Of a stretch of DNA of 48,498 nucleotides, positions 8,834 through 16,965 are shown in pieces; positions within the stretch are counted from its first letter, which is position 1, and every line of letters begins with the position of its first letter. The notes under the pieces are model-generated. The model did no database searches. It was not told the DNA's origin and was given only the letters and a program-made list of their open reading frames with translations. The position numbers and the translations under genes were made by a program. Origin of the DNA: Verrucomicrobiota bacterium (GTDB lineage Bacteria; Verrucomicrobiota; Verrucomicrobiia; Limisphaerales; Fontisphaeraceae); NCBI GenBank assembly GCA_037139415.1, contig JBAXGN010000035.1, positions 1 through 48,498 of the forward strand. The letters are read 5' to 3'.

Positions 8834-8880
8834 ATTTGGTTTTTTGGCACATTGGATGCCTTCACTTGTCGCGTAGCGGC
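8834..8880 (+). repeat. Dispersed repeat R, copy 1
   Basis: Contains GGCACATTGGATGCC and CTTGTCGCGTAGCGG, the most diverged of five copies. It lies about 85 bp upstream of the oxidoreductase pseudogene start. The remainder of 8752-9076 has no recognisable gene. Confidence 0.7.
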
Positions 8881-9076
8881 TTATTGGGGACCTGTGCCAC
8901 ATTTGATGCGGGTAACTCACAATTCAAAAAAGGGTATGGTTTGGTATGGAACACTTGGGTGCCTGCCCGATCAGGCCAAGTGTGTAGGTGCCACCGGCTG
9001 GGCATAGGGGAATGGCTTTGAGATAAGCGTGCTTGCCAAAGGCCAGGAGCCTGAACCTGTGTCGTGCAGGCAACGG

Positions 9077-9811
9077 TTACAAGGGGCGAATCCACACGTT
9101 GCGGAAGCGTACGGGATTGCCGTGATCCTGGAGGTAGAGCGGCCCTTTCTCCGCGTAACCTTTGAGCGGTGCCGACGTCGTGGGTTGTTCCCCGACGGGG
9201 ATATGATCCTGAATCAGCACCCCATTGTGCAGGACGGTGAATGAGCCGGGTTGCACTTGGCCATCCTCCAGTTTTTTGGGCGCGTGAAAGATAATGTCAT
9301 AAGTCTGCCACTCGCCGGGCTTGCGGCAGACATTGACCAAGGGCGCGTTATGCCCGTAAAACGCACCGCACTGGCCATTCGGATACGTCTTGTTTTCGTA
9401 ACAGTCGAGCACCTGAATTTCATACCGTCCCATTAGATAAACGCCGCTGTTGCCGCGCCCCTGCCCATTGCCTTTCACCACGGACGGCGACGCCCACTCC
9501 ACGTGCAACTGGCAGTTGGTGAATTCCTCCTTGGAGAAAATGCCGCCTCCCGTCGTGGTTTCCATCACGCCATTTTCGAGCTTCCATTTGGGCTCGGGGC
9601 TGCGCTCGCCGCGAAACTTGGATAGGTCTTTGCCGTCAAACAGCACCACGGCATCCGACGGCGGACCGCCCACGGGGCCGGGGTCCACCACCGGCGGTTC
9701 CTGGTCTTTCTTGGGCACGTCTGCCGCCGTGAGGCTGAGGAATCCCGCGAGCAGCAGGCCAGTCAAGGTCATGAGTTTCATGGTTCGGGTTGTTGAGGTG
9801 GCTGTTTTCAT
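9077..9811 (-). CDS. DUF1080 (3-keto-disaccharide hydrolase-type) protein
   Basis: 244 residues: a signal peptide (TLTGLLLAGFLSLTAADVP) and one concanavalin-like DUF1080 domain, with the typical opening VVLFDGKDLSKFRG, then WKLENGVMETT, CQLHVEWASP, GNSGVYLMGRYEIQVLD, GEWQTYDIIFHAP and the end PLYLQDHGNPVRFRNVWIRP. Members bind or hydrolyse sugar derivatives in the periplasm. The gene starts 9 bp after the stop of the Gfo/Idh/MocA gene, so the two form an operon. This pairing is common in Verrucomicrobiota and fits oxidation of a sugar followed by hydrolysis of the keto-glycoside. Confidence 0.9.
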   Translation of the reverse strand: MKTATSTTRTMKLMTLTGLLLAGFLSLTAADVPKKDQEPPVVDPGPVGGPPSDAVVLFDGKDLSKFRGERSPEPKWKLENGVMETTTGGGIFSKEEFTNCQLHVEWASPSVVKGNGQGRGNSGVYLMGRYEIQVLDCYENKTYPNGQCGAFYGHNAPLVNVCRKPGEWQTYDIIFHAPKKLEDGQVQPGSFTVLHNGVLIQDHIPVGEQPTTSAPLKGYAEKGPLYLQDHGNPVRFRNVWIRPL

Positions 9812-9820
9812 AATGAACTT

Positions 9821-11197
9821 TTACAGGCTCCAACCCTTGCGATAAGGGGGATTCACGTAATCATTGGCCGCTTGAAGGTTGGTGATGCGCGCCTTGTTGT
9901 CGTTCCACTCGATCGTCTGGCCGGGGAAACGAAGCGCGATGGCCCCAAGCAGCGCCGCCTGGGTGAGCGGACCGCCGTAGCCGAAATTGGACCCGGCCTG
10001 GCGGCCTGTGCGAATGGCTTCGATCCAATCCCAGGCGTGGTTTTTGACCCGCAGTATTTTCTCCGCCGGCGCGTTCTTGCCGGCGTGTTGTTCCATGAGT
10101 TTTTCCGGCACAAGCCGGCAGCCGCCGCCGCCATGCGAGCCGTGCACAATCATCCCCTTGTCGCCAAAAAGAATGGCCCCCGTGCCCGGCACTTTGTCGT
10201 CAGCCGCGAATTCCTGCGGTTTGGGAATCCGGTGGTCGCCATCGTGCCAGACCAATTTGACGGGGCCGCGTTCCTTGCGAGCGGGAAACCCGAAGGTGAT
10301 CTTCGTCCCGGGAGGATAAGTCAGACCCTGTTTCTCCACCTCATACCCGGACACTTCGGCCAGCACCGTCGAAGGTGCGTCCAGGTCCAGCGCCCAGAAT
10401 GTCGGATCGATCACATGGCAAAACCAGTCGCCGATAGTCCCGGTGCCGAACGGCAGCCAGCCGCGCCAGTTCCAGGGAATCCAAAACGGCGTGTAGGGCC
10501 GGAACGGCACGGGGCCGAGCCAAAGATCGTAGTCGAGCCCCGCCGGCACCTCGTAGGTTTTGTCGAGCTTGTCGAGGTTCCGAACCTGGCAATACACATC
10601 TTTAAAGGCGTCGCAGCCCGCATGCACGGTGTGTACCTTGCCGATGGCATCCGCCCAAACCCACTCGCAGAGTCTGCGGATGGACCCGCTGGAATGACCC
10701 TGGTTGCCAAGCTGGGTGACCACCTTGTATTGGGTGGCGGCCGCCATCAGGGTGCGAACCTCATGGATGCTGTGGGCCAGCGGTTTTTCGCAATACACAT
10801 GTTTGCCGCGCTTCATGGCCTCCATGGCGATGACGGCGTGGGTGTGGTCCGGCGTGCCGATGACCACCGCGTCAATCTCCTTGTCCATCTGGTCGAGCAT
10901 GACGCGAAAATCCTTGAACCGTTTGGCCTTTGGATATTGGGCGAATTTCTTTGCGGCGTAGTTATCGTCCACATCGCAAAGTGCCACCAGGTTTTGGCCT
11001 TCCCCGGCGACGGCATCCAGATCTCTGCCGCCCTGGCTGCCAATACCGATTCCCGCCACGTTCAGCTTTTCATTGGGGGAGAGGCTGGGCGCCCCTTGCA
11101 ATAAATTGCCCGGCATAAGATTGAATATCGTTACGCCCGCGCCTGCGCCGTAGAGGAATCGCCGCCGGCTGATCCTGGAGAAGTTTGACTGGTTCAT
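9821..11197 (-). CDS. Gfo/Idh/MocA family oxidoreductase, TAT-exported
   Basis: 458 residues. A twin-arginine signal (SRRRFLYGAGAG) precedes the NAD(P)-binding fold (LNVAGIGIGSQGGRD) and the conserved DAVVIGTPDHTHAVIAMEAM and GKHVYCEKPLAH, where the EKP Lys is the usual catalytic or structural residue. TIGDWFCHVIDPTFWALDL follows, with GD and His positions of the active site. The ATG at 11197 gives a proper TAT leader; the open frame runs on to 11482 but through repeat DNA, so that extension is rejected. Probably oxidises a sugar with a bound nicotinamide cofactor in the periplasm. Confidence 0.88.
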   Translation of the reverse strand: MNQSNFSRISRRRFLYGAGAGVTIFNLMPGNLLQGAPSLSPNEKLNVAGIGIGSQGGRDLDAVAGEGQNLVALCDVDDNYAAKKFAQYPKAKRFKDFRVMLDQMDKEIDAVVIGTPDHTHAVIAMEAMKRGKHVYCEKPLAHSIHEVRTLMAAATQYKVVTQLGNQGHSSGSIRRLCEWVWADAIGKVHTVHAGCDAFKDVYCQVRNLDKLDKTYEVPAGLDYDLWLGPVPFRPYTPFWIPWNWRGWLPFGTGTIGDWFCHVIDPTFWALDLDAPSTVLAEVSGYEVEKQGLTYPPGTKITFGFPARKERGPVKLVWHDGDHRIPKPQEFAADDKVPGTGAILFGDKGMIVHGSHGGGGCRLVPEKLMEQHAGKNAPAEKILRVKNHAWDWIEAIRTGRQAGSNFGYGGPLTQAALLGAIALRFPGQTIEWNDNKARITNLQAANDYVNPPYRKGWSL

Positions 11198-11276
11198 ATG
11201 ATGAATAATTTTTGAGTATTTTGCCCCAGGAAAATTCAGGGTAAAGCTTTTTATTTTCGGTAATTGTTGTCGCAGG

Positions 11277-11323
11277 AATTTGTTCTGGGCATTTTTGATG
11301 CCTTCATTTGTCGCATTGCGGTA
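11277..11323 (+). repeat. Dispersed repeat R, copy 2
   Basis: Contains GGCATTTTTGATGCC (a 5-bp inverted repeat here) and TTGTCGCATTGCGGTAA. It lies about 80 bp upstream of the Gfo/Idh/MocA start and runs directly into the solo IS end at 11323. Confidence 0.75.
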
Positions 11324-11510
11324 AATGACCGGACAAGACGGTTGACGGCCTCGTGAATCACGGGCGGTTGATTGTTGGACCCGGGACCGGGAAACGAACG
11401 GCGCAGCCATGGATATGAGCGGGCCAGTGTAAGCGCAGAATGAGTCAAAAAGAATACTTTTGATCGCGGAATATTTTTGCATGTTGACAATGAACCTTTA
11501 ATGAATGCTC
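11323..11510 (+). mobile_element. Solo right end of the IS110-superfamily element
   Basis: About 188 bp closely matching 23083-23270, the last part of the IS right end. Shared pieces include ACAAGACGGTTGACGGCC, AACGAACGGCG, TTTTGATCGCGGA and CCTTTAATGAATGC. Similarity stops at the inferred IS terminus (23270) on the right, and at the boundary with repeat R copy 2 on the left. No transposase is present here. Either a deletion remnant of a second insertion or a non-autonomous derivative. Confidence 0.75.
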
Positions 11511-11630
11511 CCTTTTTTAGTCGCCCCCTTTGCTGTCAGAACGCCGATTACTATTGGTGTTTCGAGTTTAAAACGAGCTTGCTGGATTTGCCTCTTGGCC
11601 CCCTGCGCCTTCTATGTTACTTAGCGGGTT

Positions 11631-13109
11631 ATGAAATTTGTTTTCCTTGGCTGGTTATTTCTGTTTAGCGGGGTTACTTCGCAAAGCGAAGTTTATCATG
11701 TGAATAGTTTTGGCGGGGATGATGCCCACGCCGGTACGAGCCCGGAACTAGCCTGGAAGAGCCTGGAACGGGTCAATACCCAGATTTTCAAACCGGGCGA
11801 CCAATTACTCTTCAAGACTGGTACCCGCTATTCGGGACAACTGAAACCGCAAGGCTCTGGAGCCGTGATCCACGGTAAGCCCGTTTGTATTGCCATTGAT
11901 CAATATGGGAATGGCCCATTGCCGCGCATTGATGGGGACGGTAAAGCAAAGGACACGTTCCTGTTGCGCAATGTAGAATATTGGGAGGTGCAAAACCTGG
12001 AGGTGACCAACCTGGGGACGAACCGCGCGCCCTGGCGTACGGGTGTGAATGTGGTGTCGGATGGCTTCGGGGTGATGCATCACATTTACCTGCGAAAGTT
12101 GTTCGTCCATGATGTGAATGGAGATTTGCGGAAGCCGCACGAAGGTTGCGGTATTTTCTTCGAATCGCGTGGTGAAAAACAATCACGTTTCGAGAATTTG
12201 ATCATCGAGGACTGCCATCTGCTGCGCACGGACCGAAACGGAATCTGCCAGCGCACGATTAATGGGAGTCGCAGCACTGGAGTAGTCATCCGCCGCAATC
12301 TATTGGAGGATGTCGGCGGGGACGGAATCAAACCCTGGGGATGCGATAAGCCCCTTGTGGAGTATAACGTGGTCAAAGGCGGGCGCATGCGCTGCGAAGA
12401 TGCCGCTGCGGGCATATGGCCTTGGGATTGTGATGATGCGTTGATCCAATTCAATGAGGTGTCCGGCTTCAAGGGCACCAAGGACGGCCAGGGATTTGAT
12501 TCCGATTATCGCTGCCGACGCTCCGTCTTCCAGTACAACTACAGCCACGATAATGAGGGAGGGTTTTTCCTGATTTGCTCGCCTGGCAATTCGTATTGTG
12601 AAGACACAATCATTCGCTACAACGTCAGCCAGAACGACGGAATTAATTCCGCGCGCGTGTTCCAGTTCGGCGGCGGCGTCAAAAACACTCTGGTCCACAA
12701 CAACACCATTTATATTGGGCCGCGCCAGAGCTTGCCGTTATTCTCCTTTAATGAATGGGACCGGGGCAACGCAGAAAACACCCGGGTGATTAATAACATC
12801 TTTTATGTGGAGGGCCAGGTGACCTACCGCTGGGATAGAAGCCGGAACAATGTTTTTTCCAATAATGTCTATTACGGCAACCACATTGGCCGACCAACTG
12901 ACGCGAAAGGTTCCACCAATCGCCCGCCCTTGCTGAAGCCGGGTGGAGCTGCCTTTGGTCTGGCCAGCACAAAAGCTTATCAGCTCCAGTCTTGTCCGGC
13001 CTGGCTGATAGGATCAGGCATCCCATTGGCAGGCGGGCGAGATTATTTCGGCAAATCCCTGCCAGCATCCGGACCGCTGACCATCGGGGTGCATGAGTTT
13101 AAATATTGA
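11631..13109 (+). CDS. Secreted right-handed parallel beta-helix protein
   Basis: 492 residues. The signal peptide MKFVFLGWLFLFSGVTSQS is followed by YHVNSFGGDDAHAGTSPELA, the standard opening of right-handed beta-helix (pectate-lyase-like) proteins, and GDQLLFKTGTRYSGQL. The body has repeated short strands of the 'NxxxxNxxxD' type (VVIRRNLLEDVGGDGI, LVEYNVVKGG, ALIQFNEVSG, VFQYNYSHDNEGGFF, IIRYNVSQNDG, LVHNNTIY, VINNIFYVEG, VFSNNVYYG). Probably binds or cleaves extracellular polysaccharide. Catalytic residues are not assignable, so 'lyase' is not claimed. Confidence 0.85.
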   Translation: MKFVFLGWLFLFSGVTSQSEVYHVNSFGGDDAHAGTSPELAWKSLERVNTQIFKPGDQLLFKTGTRYSGQLKPQGSGAVIHGKPVCIAIDQYGNGPLPRIDGDGKAKDTFLLRNVEYWEVQNLEVTNLGTNRAPWRTGVNVVSDGFGVMHHIYLRKLFVHDVNGDLRKPHEGCGIFFESRGEKQSRFENLIIEDCHLLRTDRNGICQRTINGSRSTGVVIRRNLLEDVGGDGIKPWGCDKPLVEYNVVKGGRMRCEDAAAGIWPWDCDDALIQFNEVSGFKGTKDGQGFDSDYRCRRSVFQYNYSHDNEGGFFLICSPGNSYCEDTIIRYNVSQNDGINSARVFQFGGGVKNTLVHNNTIYIGPRQSLPLFSFNEWDRGNAENTRVINNIFYVEGQVTYRWDRSRNNVFSNNVYYGNHIGRPTDAKGSTNRPPLLKPGGAAFGLASTKAYQLQSCPAWLIGSGIPLAGGRDYFGKSLPASGPLTIGVHEFKY

Positions 13110-13119
13110 TAATTGATAG

Positions 13120-13167
13120 ATTTGCTTTGTGGAACATTTGATGCTGTCACTTGTCGCGTTGCGGTAA
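13120..13167 (+). repeat. Dispersed repeat R, copy 3
   Basis: Contains GGAACATTTGATGCT and CTTGTCGCGTTGCGGTAA. It lies just after the beta-helix gene and directly abuts the truncated Gfo/Idh/MocA remnant. Confidence 0.75.
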
Positions 13168-13174
13168 TCACTAT

Positions 13175-13509
13175 CCCGAATTCCTGCTCAGCTTCTCCTC
13201 CGAGCAGGTGGGTAAAGACTGGAACGACATCCAATGCCGGTTCCATGGCATGGAAGGCACGATGAACACCCATTTTTCGGCGAGGTGCGTGTCTATTGCG
13301 ACAATGCCTACAACGGCGCGTTGCGAAACATCGCCACGTTCTACAATCAGTTCACTGGCAGCCATCACGTCAACCGGACCGTCGCACCCAGCGTGCGCAG
13401 CAACCTCTTGACCATCCTGGGGCGCACCGCCACCTGCCGGAATGCTGAAGTCACCTGGGCGGAGTTACGCAAAGCCAATGAAAAGCTTGAGGTGAGTTTA
13501 AAAAATTGA
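13175..13509 (+). pseudogene. C-terminal remnant of a Gfo/Idh/MocA oxidoreductase
   Basis: About 110 codons matching the C-terminus of a second, different Gfo/Idh/MocA family: PEFLLSFSSEQVGKDWNDIQ, CRFHGMEGTMNTHF, then after a 1-nt loss in the T-run at 13273-13277, FFGEVRVYCDNAYNG, IATFYNQFTG, TVAPSVRSNLLTILGRTA, EVTWAELRKANEKLE-VSLKN-stop. The N-terminal 300 or so residues, including the nucleotide-binding fold, are absent. The fragment begins 8 bp after repeat R copy 3. Not functional. Confidence 0.8.
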
Positions 13510-13560
13510 AGAGTTGAACGGAAGTTGGCAGAAATAATTTAACCATCGTTGAAAAACCTG

Positions 13561-13589
13561 TTGGCAACTGTACTTATGCAGTATATACA
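13561..13589 (+). promoter_or_regulatory. Probable sigma70 promoter with operator dyad
   Basis: TTGGCA (13561-13566) and TATACA (13584-13589) are spaced by exactly 17 bp. A dyad CTGTA...TACAG (13568-13590) covers the spacer and -10, which fits an operator for the GntR/YtrA-type repressor encoded next, that is, autoregulation of the operon. The predicted transcript start would fall near 13596, almost at the GTG of the regulator. Confidence 0.55.
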
Positions 13590-13598
13590 GTATGAACA

Positions 13599-13997
13599 GT
13601 GACGAACGCACGTAAATCCTGGATGTTGGGTCCGATCTCGCCCGCCGCAAGCGGGCCGCTTTACCAGCAGATCGTGGACCGCCTCAAGCGCGAGGTGAGC
13701 GAGGGCCGCCTCAATCCCGGCGCACCGCTCCCCTCCTTCCGCCAGCTCGCGGAGGACTTGCTCGTCAGCGTGATCACCGTCAAACGCGCTTATGAGGAAT
13801 TGGAGCGCGAAGGCATCATCTACCGCCGCCAGGGGTTGGGCACGTTCGTCGCCGAGCAGGGCCACAACCGCAGTTGCGAAACCAAGCTTGCCACGGCGAA
13901 AGAACTGCTCCGCGAAGGTTTTCGCGAAGCCGCTGAAACCGGATTGGAACGCGCTGAGCTGCTAGACTTGGCCCGCCAAATCCTCAACGAGAAATAA
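13599..13997 (+). CDS. GntR family (YtrA-type) transcriptional regulator
   Basis: 132 residues: an N-terminal winged helix (GPLYQQIVDRLKREVSEGRL, PGAPLPSFRQLAEDLLVSVI, TVKRAYEELEREGIIYRRQG, LGTFVAEQ) and only a short helical tail (REGFREAAETGLERAELLDL), as in the YtrA subfamily, which dimerises through the tail and usually represses an ABC transporter operon. The GTG at 13599 is the longest start; an ATG at 13623 is an alternative. With the promoter placed as above, translation would be nearly leaderless. The ABC genes follow 4 bp downstream. Confidence 0.88.
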   Translation: MTNARKSWMLGPISPAASGPLYQQIVDRLKREVSEGRLNPGAPLPSFRQLAEDLLVSVITVKRAYEELEREGIIYRRQGLGTFVAEQGHNRSCETKLATAKELLREGFREAAETGLERAELLDLARQILNEK

Positions 13998-14001
13998 GCC
14001 T

Positions 14002-14889
14002 ATGAACCACACCAACGCCATTGAAATCCGGGGACTCGTCAAAAAATATCCCCAGTTCCAACTCGGTCCGCTCAACCTGACCGTGCCGCGCGGCGCGATC
14101 TACGGGCTCATCGGCCCGAATGGAGCGGGCAAGACGACGATCATTGATATGATTTTCGGCATGGGCATGAATGACGCCGGGCAAATCCGGGTGCTCGGTC
14201 TGGACCATCGCGCCGATGAGGTGTCGCTCAAGCGCCGCGCGGCCTACGTCAGTCCGGACTTGAATTTCCAAGTTTGGGGCAATGTCGGCAAAGCCGTGAG
14301 GTTCGTGCGCGGTTTTTATCCTGACTGGGATGAGGCGTATTGCTCAGCGTTGATGACGACCTTTCATCTCACCGACACTGACAAGATTGTCACCTTGTCA
14401 TTTGGCGCTAAGACCAAGTTGAGCCTCCTGCTCGCTCTCTCCCGCCGCCCGGAAATATTAATTCTCGACGAGCCGACCACCGGCCTCGACGCAGTCTCGA
14501 AACAGCAAGTCTTTGGCGAACTGCTCAAAGTTGTGGAAAGCGGCGAGCGCACGGTGTTGATTTCCTCGCACGGCTTAAGTGACATCGAACGCTTTGCCGA
14601 CCATGTGGGGATGATTAAAAACGGAAAACTTCTCCTGGAAGGCCGGATGGATGCGGTCGTGGACCGCTACCGGTTTGCCGAGTTTTTCAGCAGCAACGGC
14701 ACAACCTTTCAGAGCCGCGAGGGGCTGAATATTTTGAAGCGGAACGAAAACCGCTGGCACGCGCTGCTCGACCAGCAAAGCAACGCGCAGGAATGGCTGC
14801 AATGCCATGGTGCGCAGCACCTCTCGCTGACCCGCGTGACCCTGGAAGATTTGTTTGTGGCGCTGGCCAAGGAAGAGGAGGCCCCATGA
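14002..14889 (+). CDS. ABC transporter ATP-binding protein
   Basis: 295 residues. Walker A GPNGAGKT (38-45), Walker B LILDEPTTGLD with the catalytic Glu, and the H-loop ISSHGLSD. The signature motif is LSFGAKTK instead of LSGGQ, as in YtrB/EcsA-type exporters. The C-terminal ~90 residues are a variable regulatory tail. It drives the permease encoded next, probably exporting a drug, peptide or lipid or sensing envelope stress; the substrate is not deducible. The 4-bp ATGA overlap with the permease start indicates translational coupling. Confidence 0.92.
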   Translation: MNHTNAIEIRGLVKKYPQFQLGPLNLTVPRGAIYGLIGPNGAGKTTIIDMIFGMGMNDAGQIRVLGLDHRADEVSLKRRAAYVSPDLNFQVWGNVGKAVRFVRGFYPDWDEAYCSALMTTFHLTDTDKIVTLSFGAKTKLSLLLALSRRPEILILDEPTTGLDAVSKQQVFGELLKVVESGERTVLISSHGLSDIERFADHVGMIKNGKLLLEGRMDAVVDRYRFAEFFSSNGTTFQSREGLNILKRNENRWHALLDQQSNAQEWLQCHGAQHLSLTRVTLEDLFVALAKEEEAP

Positions 14890-16238
14890 AACGTCTGATG
14901 CTGGATTACTTTCGCCGTTGGTGGTGGGTATTGGTGATCGGCGCAACGCTTGAACTCGTGATGGGCTGGTTCGCAGCCACGCACACAGAAAATAATAATT
15001 TTGACCCGGCCTCGAGTTTTCAATTTCAAATCGCCTTGTTCACCGGGGCGTTCCTGCTCTCATTTGATCTGCAACGCGGCGCTGCCCGCACCGTTGCGGC
15101 GTTGCCCTTGACCGCAAGGCAAATTGGCCGGGCCTGGTGGTTGATGACCGTTGGCATTCCCGCCACCGTTTTGATCTCGTTGTTGGGTTTGGGCGCGGGA
15201 TTATTTCATTGGTTTCATCCGGCCACGGTGTTTCCGGTGAATCGGCTGGGACTAGCGAGCTTGTTCACGCTGTTGAGCCTGGGCAGCCTGTTCACGCTTA
15301 TCTTCAACACTACGCAGGGAATGCAGGGCAGCAGGCCGCAACGTGCATTCAACCTGGTCGGTGGCGGGCTCGTGGGATTAATGATCGGAGGTGGCTTCAT
15401 CATTTTTCAGGATATAACGAACAACCCCATCAAATGCGCGCTATTTATCGGAGTTGGCTCGGTTTTAACCGTCGTGGGATGGTTCCGTGCCGGGCAATTC
15501 GTGGTGGGCCGCGCCAGTTTTCGAGTTGCGGGGCTGCAAACCAAAGCCCCGCGCGGCCAGCACCGCGCGCCGATCGGCTTTGGTGGAGTGCCATTACTGA
15601 TCCGCGTCGTCTCTGTGCGCGCCTTTTTAATCGGCCTGGCCATGATCGTAATGATGCCGCTTTTCCTGGTTTTACAAGGCCGCATGACCTCCTGGCGTGA
15701 AGTCATTGATATCATGGGAGGCGTCGGCAACTTCTTTCCGTTTTATTTTATCATCCTCTTCCAGATTATCCCCAGCCTGACACAATTGCGCTTTTTACGG
15801 ACGTTGCCTCTGACCGCAAGCCATCTCGCCGCAGTAATGTTCGCCATAGTCTTGCTACCTCTCATTGCCTTGGGCGTGCTGGTTGCCGGATTCGGCGGGC
15901 TAGTCGTAGGTGCTTCTGCCTCACTGGCGGTTTTGAAAAGCTATACCTTCACCCTCGCGCCAGCCTCGCTGTGCATTTTCTTCTTCATCTGGCGGGGCGT
16001 GGGCGTTCAGGCTTTCGCTGCGCTGATTCTCACCATGGTAGCGTTTCAATTCGTGCCACTTGGGTTACAGAGCTGCTTTCAAAATCGGGTAATTCCCTTC
16101 AGCCTGATGGCTGGAATTGCCGGCGGCTGCATTCTCCTGTCGTTTCTGGGTACGCGCCGATTGCTCACGCATAGCAGCCGCGTTTATCGCGTTCAAGCCA
16201 TTGGTTTTGGCGGTGCCAACTGGGGTGCGGTCAGGTGA
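14886..16238 (+). CDS. ABC transporter permease
   Basis: 450 residues from the ATG at 14886 (MKRLMLDYFRRWWWVLVIGA). The long upstream frame is a shadow of the ATPase gene. There are many hydrophobic segments, starting near residues 12-30 and 45-65, with runs such as TVLISLLGLGAGLF, AFLIGLAMIVMMPLFLV, HLAAVMFAIVLLPLIALGVL and GIAGGCILLSFLG; 10-12 helices in all. Inner membrane partner of the ATPase in a GntR-ATPase-permease operon. Confidence 0.85.
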   Translation: MKRLMLDYFRRWWWVLVIGATLELVMGWFAATHTENNNFDPASSFQFQIALFTGAFLLSFDLQRGAARTVAALPLTARQIGRAWWLMTVGIPATVLISLLGLGAGLFHWFHPATVFPVNRLGLASLFTLLSLGSLFTLIFNTTQGMQGSRPQRAFNLVGGGLVGLMIGGGFIIFQDITNNPIKCALFIGVGSVLTVVGWFRAGQFVVGRASFRVAGLQTKAPRGQHRAPIGFGGVPLLIRVVSVRAFLIGLAMIVMMPLFLVLQGRMTSWREVIDIMGGVGNFFPFYFIILFQIIPSLTQLRFLRTLPLTASHLAAVMFAIVLLPLIALGVLVAGFGGLVVGASASLAVLKSYTFTLAPASLCIFFFIWRGVGVQAFAALILTMVAFQFVPLGLQSCFQNRVIPFSLMAGIAGGCILLSFLGTRRLLTHSSRVYRVQAIGFGGANWGAVR

Positions 16239-16310
16239 TATCTTATCCACGGAAAATCCCTATCAGTTAACGATTTCTCACTACTTATTGATATGGAATT
16301 GAATTGCAGA

Positions 16311-16358
16311 AATGTACGTTTTGCACATTTGATGCCTTCACTCGTCGCGTTGCGGTAA
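16311..16358 (+). repeat. Dispersed repeat R, copy 4
   Basis: Contains TTGCACATTTGATGCC and CTCGTCGCGTTGCGGTAA, again directly followed by a truncated gene end. Confidence 0.75.
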
Positions 16359-16362
16359 GGAA

Positions 16363-16544
16363 CTGAATCTCGGTGTGCTTAAACGCGAACAGGGGCGCGG
16401 CCTGCTTTCCTTGCGCGCGCTGCAAATTCCGGGCAAACAGGTAATGGACATGCGCTGCGTGGCGCTGATGTTGCGTACCTGATGACCTTCGTCATGGGCC
16501 GCGCTCCCGATGAAGTCATCCTGCGGGAAAAGCGTGTGGAGTAG
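16363..16544 (+). pseudogene. Remnant of a C-terminal coding sequence
   Basis: Starting right after repeat R copy 4, the frame reads ELNLGVLKREQGRGLLSLRA then LQIPGKQVMDMRCVALMLRT-stop (TGA 16480-16482). This resembles the beta-sandwich tail found at the end of verrucomicrobial/planctomycete sulfatases and fucosidase-like proteins ('L-LRALEIPGKQVMD'). A second frame continues to a TAG at 16542 (YLMTFVMGRAPDEVILREKR). No start or catalytic domain is present. The stretch 16545-16965 holds no recognisable gene. Confidence 0.45.
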
Positions 16545-16965
16545 CTTGACGGTTAGAAGGATTATCACCAATACACAAATTGGTCATGAATATGCAGCCG
16601 TGATGATAACCGAGAAAAAGTGGTCCGGCAGATGAACTGAGGGTAGACAAATAATTGAATGTTAGCCTCCGCCAGCCTGCTTGGCATTTCATTGACCTGG
16701 TCCGGTTGAAGTTCGCTTTTCGGTTTTCTTTCGGATCTCGGATTTTGAACTACGGATTTCAGGATTCAGTTCTCCGGCGCAATTAGTGTTCACGCATCTC
16801 TCGGGCGGTGCGCCACCATATCCGCGACGCCAGAGTTGGCGGGAATTTCCTTTGGACCTCCATCGGGAAAACCCATACTCTCCATTCATGCATCGAACTG
16901 AAAACTCATACTCAAGAATCACGCGGCGTCGAGTCGCGGAAGGCGGTAGCGTCCCCCAAAAGCAA

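Noticed and set aside
9872-11104. 410-codon plus-strand frame
   Set aside because: Antisense shadow of the Gfo/Idh/MocA gene, caused by its high-GC third positions.
11198-11482. 95-codon N-terminal extension of the Gfo/Idh/MocA gene
   Set aside because: It reads through repeat R and the solo IS end; the TAT signal starts at 11197.
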